Origin: UBA9676 sp036522155
GTDB taxonomy: Bacteria; Actinomycetota; Actinomycetes; Streptosporangiales; Streptosporangiaceae
DNA: 26,468 nucleotides
Direction of reading: 5' to 3'
Assembly: GCA_036522155.1 (NCBI GenBank)
Contig: DATDGI010000375.1
Span: forward strand, 1-26,468
Made by a program: the position numbers and the translations under genes
Notes under the pieces: model-generated
Database searches by the model: none
Told to the model about the DNA's origin: nothing
The model's input: only the letters and a program-made list of their open reading frames with translations
Part shown: piece after piece, positions 13,125 through 20,222 of the stretch
How positions within the stretch are numbered: the stretch's first letter is position 1
Layout of the letters: each line of letters begins with the position of its first letter

Positions 13125-15713
13125 ATGACCAGCGTCCCGGCCCCCACTCCAGCCGCCATCATTGCCGTCAACGGCACGCCGTCCGGGCCCGGCCTGGCCG
13201 GGCCCGCCGAGCGGGCCCTGGTCGCGGCGCTGCCCGTGCCCGACAAGGTGAACCTGCTGACCGGCGCGGCCAGCTGGCGCACCCATGGCTGCGCGGCCCT
13301 CGGCCTGCGCCCGATGATCATGTCGGACGGCCCGGCCGGGGTCCGCGGCGTGATCAAGGACGAGCGCCACCCATCGACCAGCCTGCCCTGCCCGTCGGCC
13401 TGGGGCGCGACCTGGGACACCGAACTGGTGGCCGAGCTGGCCGCGGCCCTCGGCGCGGAGGCGCGCGGCAAGGGCGTCGACGTGCTGCTGGCCCCCACCA
13501 TCAACCTGATGCGGACACCGCTGGGCGGCCGCGGGTTCGAGTGTTTCGCCGAGGATCCGGTGCTGACCGCCCGGATCGCGGTCGCCTTCATCACCGGCCT
13601 GCAGTCGGCCGGGGTGGCGGCCACGGCCAAGCATTTCGTCGGCAACGACTCCGAGACCGAGCGCTGGACCTACGACGCCGTCATCTCCGAGCCGGTACTG
13701 CGGGAGCTGTACCTGGCCCCGTTCGAGGCCTGTGTCACCGAAGCGGGCACGGCGCTGGTCATGGCCGCCTACAACATGCTCAACGGCACGCCCGCGACCG
13801 CCCACGCCTGGCTGCTGCGCCGGATTCTCAAGGGCGAATGGGAGTTCGGCGGCGTGGTCGTCTCGGACTGGAGCGCGGCCCGCACGACCGTGCCGACCGC
13901 GGTGGCCGGGCTCGACCTGGCCATGCCCGGGCCCAAGGGGCCGTGGGGACCGGATCTCGTCCAGGCCGTGCTGGACGGGGTGGTGCCCGAGGCCAACATC
14001 GACGACAAGGTGATCAGGATCATGGGGCTGGCCCGCCGGGTCGGCGCGCTGGCCGCAACGGACGGCCAGCCGGCCGCGGACGGCCCGCCGCCGGCAGATG
14101 GGCAGGTCGCCGCCGCCAGGCACCTGGTTCCGGACGGGCAGCGCCCGGCCGCGCTGGCCGACCCCGGCCTGGTGCGCCGGGCGACGGCGGCATCTTTCGT
14201 GCTGCTCCGCAACGAAGGCCAGGCGCTCCCGTTCGACCCAGCCACGATCGGCAGCATCGCGCTGATCGGGCCGAACGCGGTGCGCCCGGTGATCCAGGGC
14301 GGGGGCAGCGCCGCGGTGGTGCCGGCCGCGGTCGCGACCCCGGCCGCGGCACTGCCGGCCGCGCTCGCCCACCGCGGCACGGTCACCGTGGCCGAAGGCT
14401 GCCGCACCTGGACCTCGGTGCCCGAGCCTGAGCCAGGGTCCATCCGCGACCCGCAGACGGGCGAGCCGGGGCTGCGGCTGGAGTTCTGGGCCCGGGACGG
14501 ATCCCTGATCCGCTCCGAGCACCGCGGCTCCACCGACCTGGCCTGGTGGGACGAGGGGCTGCCGGCCGGCGTGGGCTTTGACGAGGACGGCACCATCGTC
14601 ATGCGCACCCGGTACCGGGCCACCAGCACCGGGCCGCACCTGACCGGCGCGGCCGGGGTCGGCCGCCTCACCCTGACCGTCGACGGCGTGGTGGTCGCCC
14701 ACGAGGAGACGGCGGTGCCGGACGACCCGGTGCTGACCATGACCCGGCCCGGAGAGGTGCGGGCGACGCTCAGCTTCCAGGCCGGCCAGGAGGCCGAGTT
14801 CCGGCTCGAGTTCCGCCCGGCCGCCGGGATCGAGGGCCCGCTGGCCATCCGGCTCGGCATCACCCCGGACCGGGACGAGGACACGATGATCGCCGAGGCG
14901 GTGCGGGCGGCCGCCCAGTCCGCCGCCGCGGTGGTCGTGGTCGGCTCCGCCCCGGCGGCCGAGAGCGAGGGGTTCGACCGGGAGACGCTCGCCCTGCCCG
15001 GGCGGCAGGACAAGCTGGTCGCCGCGGTGGCGGCGGTCAACGACGCGACCGTGGTGGTGGTGAACTCCGGCATGCCGGTGCTCATGCCCTGGGCGGCCGA
15101 CGTGGCCGCGGTCATCTACGCCTGGCTGCCCGGCCAGGCCATGGGTGACGCGCTGGCCGATGTCCTGTTCGGCGCGGTGGAGCCGGGCGGCAGGCTGCCG
15201 GTCACGCTGCCCGCCGCCGAAAGCGACTGCCCGGTCCTGCACGCCGTCCCCCGGGACGGCCGGGTCGTCTACGCCGAGGGCCTGCTCATCGGCTACCGCG
15301 GCTACGACGCGGCCGGCGTCGCGCCGCTGTTCCCGTTCGGCCACGGCCTCGGCTACACCCAGTGGGCGTATGAGTCGGCGGAACTCGCCGGGCCATCCCC
15401 CGCCGCGGGCGAGGACGTCACCGTCCGGGTGGTGGTGCGCAACACCGGGTCCCGGCCGGGCCGGGAGATCGTCCAGGCCTACGCCAGCGGCCCGCCGGGA
15501 GCAGGCCGGCCGGTGCGGGTGCTGGCCGCCTTCGGCGCGGTGAGTGCCGCGCCCGGGGAGCGGGCCGAGCTGCTGCTGACCATCCCGGCCCGGGTGCTGG
15601 CCGTCTACGACCAGGTGGCGGGGTGGACGTGGCCGCCCGGCCGGTTCGCCTTCGAGGTCGGCCGGTCCTCCCGGGATCTGCGGCTGGTCCTCGACACCTG
15701 GCTGGGCGGCTGA
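13125..15713 (+). CDS. Glycoside hydrolase family 3 beta-glucosidase with PA14 insert
   Basis: 862-residue GH3 enzyme that removes terminal beta-linked glucose from oligosaccharides or glycosides. The N-terminal barrel shows MSDGPAGVRG at 66-75, the substrate-binding KHFVGNDSE at 169-177, and the nucleophile Asp248 in VVVSDWSAART. The second domain supplies the probable acid/base Glu615 in SEGFDRETL. A PA14-like beta domain starts near residue 449 (LRLEFWARDG) and interrupts the second domain, as in Kluyveromyces BglI-type enzymes. A fibronectin-III-like domain ends the protein (VVRNTGSRPGREIVQAY). There is no signal peptide, so it should act in the cytoplasm on imported sugar. The ribosome site is weak and the start is chosen by family fit. 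It is the last gene of the uptake operon. Confidence 0.93.
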   Translation: MTSVPAPTPAAIIAVNGTPSGPGLAGPAERALVAALPVPDKVNLLTGAASWRTHGCAALGLRPMIMSDGPAGVRGVIKDERHPSTSLPCPSAWGATWDTELVAELAAALGAEARGKGVDVLLAPTINLMRTPLGGRGFECFAEDPVLTARIAVAFITGLQSAGVAATAKHFVGNDSETERWTYDAVISEPVLRELYLAPFEACVTEAGTALVMAAYNMLNGTPATAHAWLLRRILKGEWEFGGVVVSDWSAARTTVPTAVAGLDLAMPGPKGPWGPDLVQAVLDGVVPEANIDDKVIRIMGLARRVGALAATDGQPAADGPPPADGQVAAARHLVPDGQRPAALADPGLVRRATAASFVLLRNEGQALPFDPATIGSIALIGPNAVRPVIQGGGSAAVVPAAVATPAAALPAALAHRGTVTVAEGCRTWTSVPEPEPGSIRDPQTGEPGLRLEFWARDGSLIRSEHRGSTDLAWWDEGLPAGVGFDEDGTIVMRTRYRATSTGPHLTGAAGVGRLTLTVDGVVVAHEETAVPDDPVLTMTRPGEVRATLSFQAGQEAEFRLEFRPAAGIEGPLAIRLGITPDRDEDTMIAEAVRAAAQSAAAVVVVGSAPAAESEGFDRETLALPGRQDKLVAAVAAVNDATVVVVNSGMPVLMPWAADVAAVIYAWLPGQAMGDALADVLFGAVEPGGRLPVTLPAAESDCPVLHAVPRDGRVVYAEGLLIGYRGYDAAGVAPLFPFGHGLGYTQWAYESAELAGPSPAAGEDVTVRVVVRNTGSRPGREIVQAYASGPPGAGRPVRVLAAFGAVSAAPGERAELLLTIPARVLAVYDQVAGWTWPPGRFAFEVGRSSRDLRLVLDTWLGG

Positions 15714-15735
15714 CCGCGGCCCCGGGACCGGTCAG
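15710..15735. terminator. Bidirectional hairpin between convergent genes
   Basis: CTGACCG at 15710-15716 pairs with CGGTCAG at 15729-15735, and the stem contains the stop codons of both the glucosidase gene and the convergent VOC gene. With only 18 bp between the two stops, it is the only obvious element to separate the converging transcripts. The stem is short and no T-run follows. Confidence 0.4.
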
Positions 15736-16163
15736 CCGAGCGCGGCCGGGGGCGCGACCAGTTCCACCTCGTAGCCGTCCCGGTTCTCCAGGTAGGCGGC
15801 GTAGTGGTCATCCCCGCCCGCGAACGGGTGGCGGTCGGTGTAGAGCAGCCGCCAGCCGTGGTCCGGCGCGTGCAGCACGACCTCGTCCAGCTCTTCCCGG
15901 GTCGCGACGTGAAAGGCGAGATGGTTCAGCCCCGGGCGGCACCGGTCGTGCCGCCCGGCCACCCGGTCGGGCGACTGCTCGATCACGATGTAGGTCACAC
16001 CCGACCGCCAGCTCTTGCCCTCGGGCCACTCCTGGTAGATGCGGTAGCCCAGCTGATCGAGCAGCCATCCCCAGCTGACCTCGGCCCGGGTCAGGTCCGG
16101 CACCCAGAGCTCGATGTGATGCAGCATCCCCGTGCTTGCGATCCCCGTGGCCGCCGAATCCAT
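15732..16163 (-). CDS. VOC-superfamily (glyoxalase/dioxygenase-like) protein
   Basis: A single vicinal-oxygen-chelate module of about 130 residues, with candidate metal ligands in LHHIELWVPDL (His), GLNHLAFHVA (His) and GYEVELVAPP (Glu). This fold covers glyoxalases, epimerases, dioxygenases and resistance proteins, and no specific reaction can be assigned. The domain starts at the ATG at 16127. I give the ATG at 16163; a GTG at 16211 with GGTGG ahead is also possible, and none of the three has a decisive ribosome site. It lies after the SDR gene on the same strand, so it is probably the last gene of the acyl-CoA operon. A methylmalonyl-CoA epimerase-like role would suit that setting, but this is speculation. 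Confidence 0.8.
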   Translation of the reverse strand: MDSAATGIASTGMLHHIELWVPDLTRAEVSWGWLLDQLGYRIYQEWPEGKSWRSGVTYIVIEQSPDRVAGRHDRCRPGLNHLAFHVATREELDEVVLHAPDHGWRLLYTDRHPFAGGDDHYAAYLENRDGYEVELVAPPAALG

Positions 16164-16236
16164 AACGACAGCATGCCAGGCCAGGCACTCCGGCGCTGAC
16201 CGCTCGTGCACCGAAGGCCACCGATGGCGGGCCGGG

Positions 16237-17013
16237 TCACGGCGCCGCCTCGGCCTTGCGCTGGAGCTTGTTCATGCCGCGCAGCCACCGGTCCGGGTCG
16301 GCGGCCCGGCCCGCGTACATCCGCGCCACCTCCGGGTGCGGCAGGATCAGGAACCGCCCGTCGGCCATCCCGGCCAGCACCGCGTCCGCCACCGCCTCCG
16401 GGGCCAGCGCCGACTCCCCCAGCAGCAGCTCGGCCACCGGCCCGGACCCGGCCAGCATCGGCGTGCGCACCCCCTGCGGGCAGACCGCCTGCACGGTGAT
16501 GCCCCGGTGCCGGTAGGTCGCGGACAGCCACTCGGCGAAGGCCAGCGCCGCGTGCTTGGTGACCGAATACGGTGCCGAGCCGAGCATGGTCAGCAGCCCC
16601 GCGGCCGACACCGTGCAGATCAGGTGGCCGTGGCCGCGCTCCAGCCAGCCGGGCAGCAGGAGCCGCGCGGCCCGGATGTGGGCCATCACGTTGACCTGCC
16701 ACGACAGCTCCCAGTCGGGCTCGGCGGCCTGCTCACCGCCGGGCCGGGCCACGCCCGCGTTCGCGCAGTACACGTCGATCCCGCCGAGCGCCCCGGTGGC
16801 CGCGGCGACCAGCGCCGCTACCCCGTCCTCGCTGGCCGCGTCGCCGGGCACCGCCGTCGCCCCGCAGGCCGCCGCCACCGCTGCCGCGGCCGCCGGGTCG
16901 ATGTCGTTGACCACCACCCGGGCGCCCTCGGCCGCGAACCGGCGCACCAGCGCCGCCCCGATCCCGCTGCCCGCCCCGGTGACGACGACGCCCGCCCCGC
17001 TCACCGACTCCAT
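16237..17013 (-). CDS. Short-chain dehydrogenase/reductase (classical SDR)
   Basis: 258-residue NAD(P)-dependent oxidoreductase. The cofactor motif TGAGSGIG is at 12-19, and Asp37 after the second strand (VVVNDID) favours NAD(H). NAG is at 85-87, Asn108 lies in the tetrad position, and the catalytic Ser136, Tyr149 and Lys153 (YSVTK) are present. GGAGGG stands ahead of the ATG at 17011-17013. The C-terminal part (RFLILPHPEVARMYAGRAAD, then DRWLRGMNKLQR) resembles SDRs often found beside acyl-CoA dehydrogenases. It follows the small-subunit acyl-CoA dehydrogenase by 18 bp, so it is co-transcribed and probably oxidises a hydroxyl or reduces a keto group on the same substrate. Confidence 0.9.
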   Translation of the reverse strand: MESVSGAGVVVTGAGSGIGAALVRRFAAEGARVVVNDIDPAAAAAVAAACGATAVPGDAASEDGVAALVAAATGALGGIDVYCANAGVARPGGEQAAEPDWELSWQVNVMAHIRAARLLLPGWLERGHGHLICTVSAAGLLTMLGSAPYSVTKHAALAFAEWLSATYRHRGITVQAVCPQGVRTPMLAGSGPVAELLLGESALAPEAVADAVLAGMADGRFLILPHPEVARMYAGRAADPDRWLRGMNKLQRKAEAAP

Positions 17014-17031
17014 CGCGTCCCTCCTTCAGGA

Positions 17032-18222
17032 TCATGGATTGCCCGGCGCGGGCGGGAGGTTGACCAGTTCGGCCAGCCGGGCGCGGTGGCGGTCGGGGGT
17101 GCCGAACGCCAGCGATCCGCTCTTGGCCCGTTTCAGCAGCAGGTGGGCCGGGTGCTCCCAGGTGAAGCCGATCCCGCCGTGCATCTGCACGCACTCCTGC
17201 GCCGCCTGCACGGCCACGTCCCCGCAGGCCGCCTTGGCCAGCGCGATCGCGACCGGGGCGTCCGGGTCGCCGTCGGCCAGGCAGGCCGCCGCGTACCGGG
17301 CCGCGGCCCGGGCCTGGGTCACCGCCACCCACAGATCAGCCAGCCGGTGCTTGAGCGCCTGGAACGAGCCGACCAGCCGGCCGAACTGCCGCCGCTCCTT
17401 CAGGTAGGCGACGGTCATGTCCAGGCAGCGCTCGGCCACCCCGAGCTGCTCGGAGGCGAGCATGGCCGCGCCCGCCGCCAGCGCCGAGGCGACCGCCCCG
17501 GCGGCATCGGCGCCGCTGGCCACCAGCCGCCCCGGCACGGCGTTCAAGGCCAGGTCACACAGCGGCCGGGTGGCGTCGAGCGACACCACCGCCGCCCGGC
17601 TCACCCCGGGGTCACCGGCGTCCACCGCGTACAGGCCGAACGGCACCCCGTCGCCGGGCACCAGCAGCACGTCGGCGATCAGCGCATCGGACACCCCGGC
17701 CACCGCACCCGTCAGCCGCACCTGCCCAGCCGGGTCGCTGGGCCGGGCCGCGCCCACCCGGATCCCACTGGCCACCACGGACCCGGGCGCCGCGGGCGGC
17801 ATCCGGGCGAACTCCACCGCCAGCGCGGCGGTCACCGCCCCGGCGGCCAGCCCGGTCAGCAGCTCGTCGTCGCTGGCCAGCAGCACCGCCGTAGCCACCA
17901 CGGCCGAACCAAGATACGGAACGGCTGCGACGGCCCGGCCGGTTTCCTCGGCGACCACGGCCGCCTCCCGGTAGCTGGCGCCCGCCCCGCCCCGGCTTTC
18001 CGGTATGAGCAGCCCGGCAGCGCCCAGGTCGGCGGCGAGTGAGTGCCACAGGGCACCGTCGTTAGGCGTATCGGTTTCGGTTCTTTTCAGTACCGACGGC
18101 CAGGGGGCGCGGTCGTCGAGCAGGGCGCGGACGGCGGCCCGCAGCTCGTCTTCGGTGCCGGAGTAGCGCAGATCCGGGAGGCGGGTAGTGCGGCCGGTGG
18201 GGGCGGTGGCGGCCTGGGTCAT
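17032..18222 (-). CDS. Acyl-CoA dehydrogenase-like subunit lacking the usual catalytic Glu motif
   Basis: 396-residue FAD-dependent acyl-CoA dehydrogenase homologue. It has an N-terminal helical domain (LGAAGLLIPESRGGAGASYRE at about 67-87), a shortened, variable beta domain, and a good C-terminal domain (KERRQFGRLVGSFQALKHRL, then ECVQMHGGIGFTWEHPAHLL). It lacks the EGT-type sequence that normally holds the catalytic glutamate near the C-terminus. Its start overlaps the preceding dehydrogenase's stop (ATGA), and that protein does have the motif. In actinobacteria such adjacent FadE pairs form alpha2-beta2 enzymes, as known for the cholesterol side-chain dehydrogenases ChsE1-ChsE2. I infer this is the partner subunit. 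An alternative is an independent enzyme with its base elsewhere. Confidence 0.88.
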   Translation of the reverse strand: MTQAATAPTGRTTRLPDLRYSGTEDELRAAVRALLDDRAPWPSVLKRTETDTPNDGALWHSLAADLGAAGLLIPESRGGAGASYREAAVVAEETGRAVAAVPYLGSAVVATAVLLASDDELLTGLAAGAVTAALAVEFARMPPAAPGSVVASGIRVGAARPSDPAGQVRLTGAVAGVSDALIADVLLVPGDGVPFGLYAVDAGDPGVSRAAVVSLDATRPLCDLALNAVPGRLVASGADAAGAVASALAAGAAMLASEQLGVAERCLDMTVAYLKERRQFGRLVGSFQALKHRLADLWVAVTQARAAARYAAACLADGDPDAPVAIALAKAACGDVAVQAAQECVQMHGGIGFTWEHPAHLLLKRAKSGSLAFGTPDRHRARLAELVNLPPAPGNP

Positions 18223-19424
18223 CGGGGCAGGTCCTTCCAGGGAACGCTGGTGTCCGTCCGCGGCTCGGCGGGCAGGCCGAGCACCCGCTCGGCGATGATG
18301 TTGCGCAGGATCTCGGAGGTGCCGCCCTCGATCGAGTTCCCCCGCGTGCGCAAGTAGCGGTAGCCGGGGCCGCGAGTCACGAAGCTGACCGTCTCCGGGC
18401 GGATCTGCGCCCAGTCGTCGTAGCGGAGGCCGTCCGCGCCGGACAGCTCCAGTTCGAGCGCGGCCAGGTCCTGGTTGAGCCGGGCGAACACGATCTTGGC
18501 GGCCGAGCCCTCCGGGCCGGGCTGGCCGGCCGCGAGCTGCTGGCGCAGCCGCTCGGACGACAGCCGGGCGATCTCGGTGTCGGCCCACAGCCGGATCAGC
18601 CGGTCGTGCAGCCCGGGGGTGCGCAGCTCGGGGTGCTCCCGCCAGGTCGCCGCGACCATGCCGGCCAGGCCGCCCTCGCGGGGCAGCGCGGTGCCGCCGA
18701 TGGCGATCCGCTCGTTCATCAGCGTGCCGGTGGCGACCCGCCAGCCGTCGCCGACCGCCCCGATCCGGTCGCTGTCGCGGACCGTCACGTCGGTCAGGAA
18801 CACCTCGTTGAACTCGGCCTCGCCGGTGAGCTGGCGGAGCGGCCTGACCTCCACGCCGGGGTCGGTCATCTCGCAGGCGAAGTAGGTGAGCCCGGCGTGC
18901 TTGGGCACGTCCGGGTCGCTGCGGGCGAGCAGCAGGCCCCAGCGGGCCCGGTGGGCCAGCGACGTCCACACCTTCTGCCCGTTCACCCGCCAGGTCTGGC
19001 CGCCCTCGTCCGCGACCGCCCGGGTGGCCAGGCCCGCCAGGTCGGACCCGGCGCCAGGCTCGCTGAACAGCTGGCACCAGATCTCCTCGCCGGTCCACAG
19101 CGGCCGCAGCCAGCGGGCTTTCTGCTCGTCGGTGCCGAACGCCAGGATCGTCGGGGCCGCCATGCCCAGGCCGATAGGGTTCCGGGCCGAGTCGATGTCC
19201 GGGGCACCGGCGGCGGCGAATTCCGCTTCGACCGCGGACTGGAGGGAGCGGGGCAGGCCCTGGCCGCCGAGACCGGCCGGGTAGTGCACCCAGGCCAGCC
19301 CGGCGTCGAACCGGGCTCGCAGGAAACCGAGCCGGTCCATGCCAGCCGGGTCGTGCCCGGCCAGGAACTCGCGCACCTGCTGCCGGAGCGCGTCCGCACC
19401 GGCCGGCCCGTCGCCGGTCAGCAC
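18219..19424 (-). CDS. Acyl-CoA dehydrogenase (catalytic subunit of probable heteromer)
   Basis: 401-residue acyl-CoA dehydrogenase. Motifs: LAWVHYPAGLGGQGLP in the N-terminal domain, WCQLFSEPGAGSDLAGL and WRVNGQKVWTSLAH in the flavin-binding beta domain, and SIEGGTSEILRNIIAERVLG at the C-terminus. In the last, Glu366 occupies the catalytic-base position. It would oxidise an acyl-CoA to the 2-enoyl-CoA and pass electrons to ETF. The GTG at 19422-19424 was chosen because it overlaps the SDR stop (GTGCTGA), in keeping with the coupled packing of this operon; a longer open frame lies inside the SDR gene. The product overlaps the next gene, so equal amounts of the two subunits are expected. The chain-length or substrate class (fatty, steroid, terpenoid) is not readable. 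Confidence 0.92.
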   Translation of the reverse strand: MLTGDGPAGADALRQQVREFLAGHDPAGMDRLGFLRARFDAGLAWVHYPAGLGGQGLPRSLQSAVEAEFAAAGAPDIDSARNPIGLGMAAPTILAFGTDEQKARWLRPLWTGEEIWCQLFSEPGAGSDLAGLATRAVADEGGQTWRVNGQKVWTSLAHRARWGLLLARSDPDVPKHAGLTYFACEMTDPGVEVRPLRQLTGEAEFNEVFLTDVTVRDSDRIGAVGDGWRVATGTLMNERIAIGGTALPREGGLAGMVAATWREHPELRTPGLHDRLIRLWADTEIARLSSERLRQQLAAGQPGPEGSAAKIVFARLNQDLAALELELSGADGLRYDDWAQIRPETVSFVTRGPGYRYLRTRGNSIEGGTSEILRNIIAERVLGLPAEPRTDTSVPWKDLPR

Positions 19425-20179
19425 AGCGGGCCGCCCGCCACGTAGATCACCTGGCCGGACACAAAGCCAGCCCCCTCGCTGCACAGGAACGAGATGACGT
19501 GGGCCACGTCGGCGGGCTGGCCGACCCGGCGGACCGGGATCTGGCCGGCGGCGGCCTGCTGGAAGTCCTCGAACGGCATGCCGACCCGGGCCGCGGTGGC
19601 GGCGGTCATGTCGGTGACGATGAAGCCGGGCGCGACCGCGTTCGCGGTGATGCCGAACTGGCCCAGCTCGATGGCCAGGGTCTTGGTGAAGCCCTGCATG
19701 CCGGCCTTGGCCGCGGAGTAGTTGACCTGGCCCCGGTTGCCCAGCGCGGAACTGGAGGACAGGTTGACGATCCGGCCGAACCGCTGGTCGACCATGTGCT
19801 TCTGGGCGGCCCGGCTCATCAGGAACGCGCCGCGCAGGTGCACGCCGAGGACCGTGTCCCAGTCGTCCTCGGTCATCTTGAACAGCAGGTTGTCGCGGAT
19901 CACACCGGCGTTGTTGACCAGGACCGCGGGCGGGCCCAGTTCGGCCACGACCTTGCCCACCGCGGCCTCCACCTGTTCGGCCTGGCTGACGTCGGCGCCG
20001 ACCGCCATGGCCCGGCCGCCCTCCCCGGTGATCGCGTCCACGGTGCCCGCGCAGGTGCCGGCGTCCAGGTCAAGCGCGGCGACGGCCATCCCGTCGGCGG
20101 CGAGCCTGCGTGCCGTGGCCGCCCCGATGCCGCGGGCGGCGCCAGTCACGATGGCCACCCGTTGCGTGTCCTGTGGCAT
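19418..20179 (-). CDS. FabG-like short-chain dehydrogenase (3-oxoacyl reductase / 3-hydroxyacyl-CoA dehydrogenase type)
   Basis: 253-residue SDR with TGAARGIG at 12-19, NNAG at 89-92, a Ser cluster at 141-144, and the YSAAK catalytic motif (Tyr154, Lys158). PGFIVTDMT and the C-terminal GQVIYVAGG complete the FabG pattern. Asp37 and Asp39 after strand two suggest NAD(H) preference, so in this catabolic setting oxidation of a 3-hydroxyacyl-CoA is more likely than fatty acid synthesis. The tetrad Asn in VNLTG-type sequences is His114 here (GVHLRGAF), a variation I recall in related actinobacterial proteins. AAAGGGG lies before the ATG at 20177-20179. It follows the ACAD10/11-like gene by 43 bp and overlaps the next dehydrogenase start. 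Confidence 0.9.
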   Translation of the reverse strand: MPQDTQRVAIVTGAARGIGAATARRLAADGMAVAALDLDAGTCAGTVDAITGEGGRAMAVGADVSQAEQVEAAVGKVVAELGPPAVLVNNAGVIRDNLLFKMTEDDWDTVLGVHLRGAFLMSRAAQKHMVDQRFGRIVNLSSSSALGNRGQVNYSAAKAGMQGFTKTLAIELGQFGITANAVAPGFIVTDMTAATAARVGMPFEDFQQAAAGQIPVRRVGQPADVAHVISFLCSEGAGFVSGQVIYVAGGPLC

Positions 20180-20222
20180 GTTGCCCCTTTCCTGTTGTCG
20201 CCGGCCGTTGCCGTCCGGTGTG

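Noticed and set aside
12378..15344. Very long minus-strand open frame (about 988 codons) opposite the binding-protein and GH3 genes
   Set aside because: Its protein is Arg/Gly/His/Asp-rich with no fold or motif, and it is antisense to two clear genes. Such frames arise from third-position GC bias in high-GC DNA.
15732..16163. Naming the VOC protein methylmalonyl-CoA epimerase
   Set aside because: Only generic VOC metal-ligand positions are visible. The fold is shared by many unrelated reactions and the neighbours do not include a mutase.
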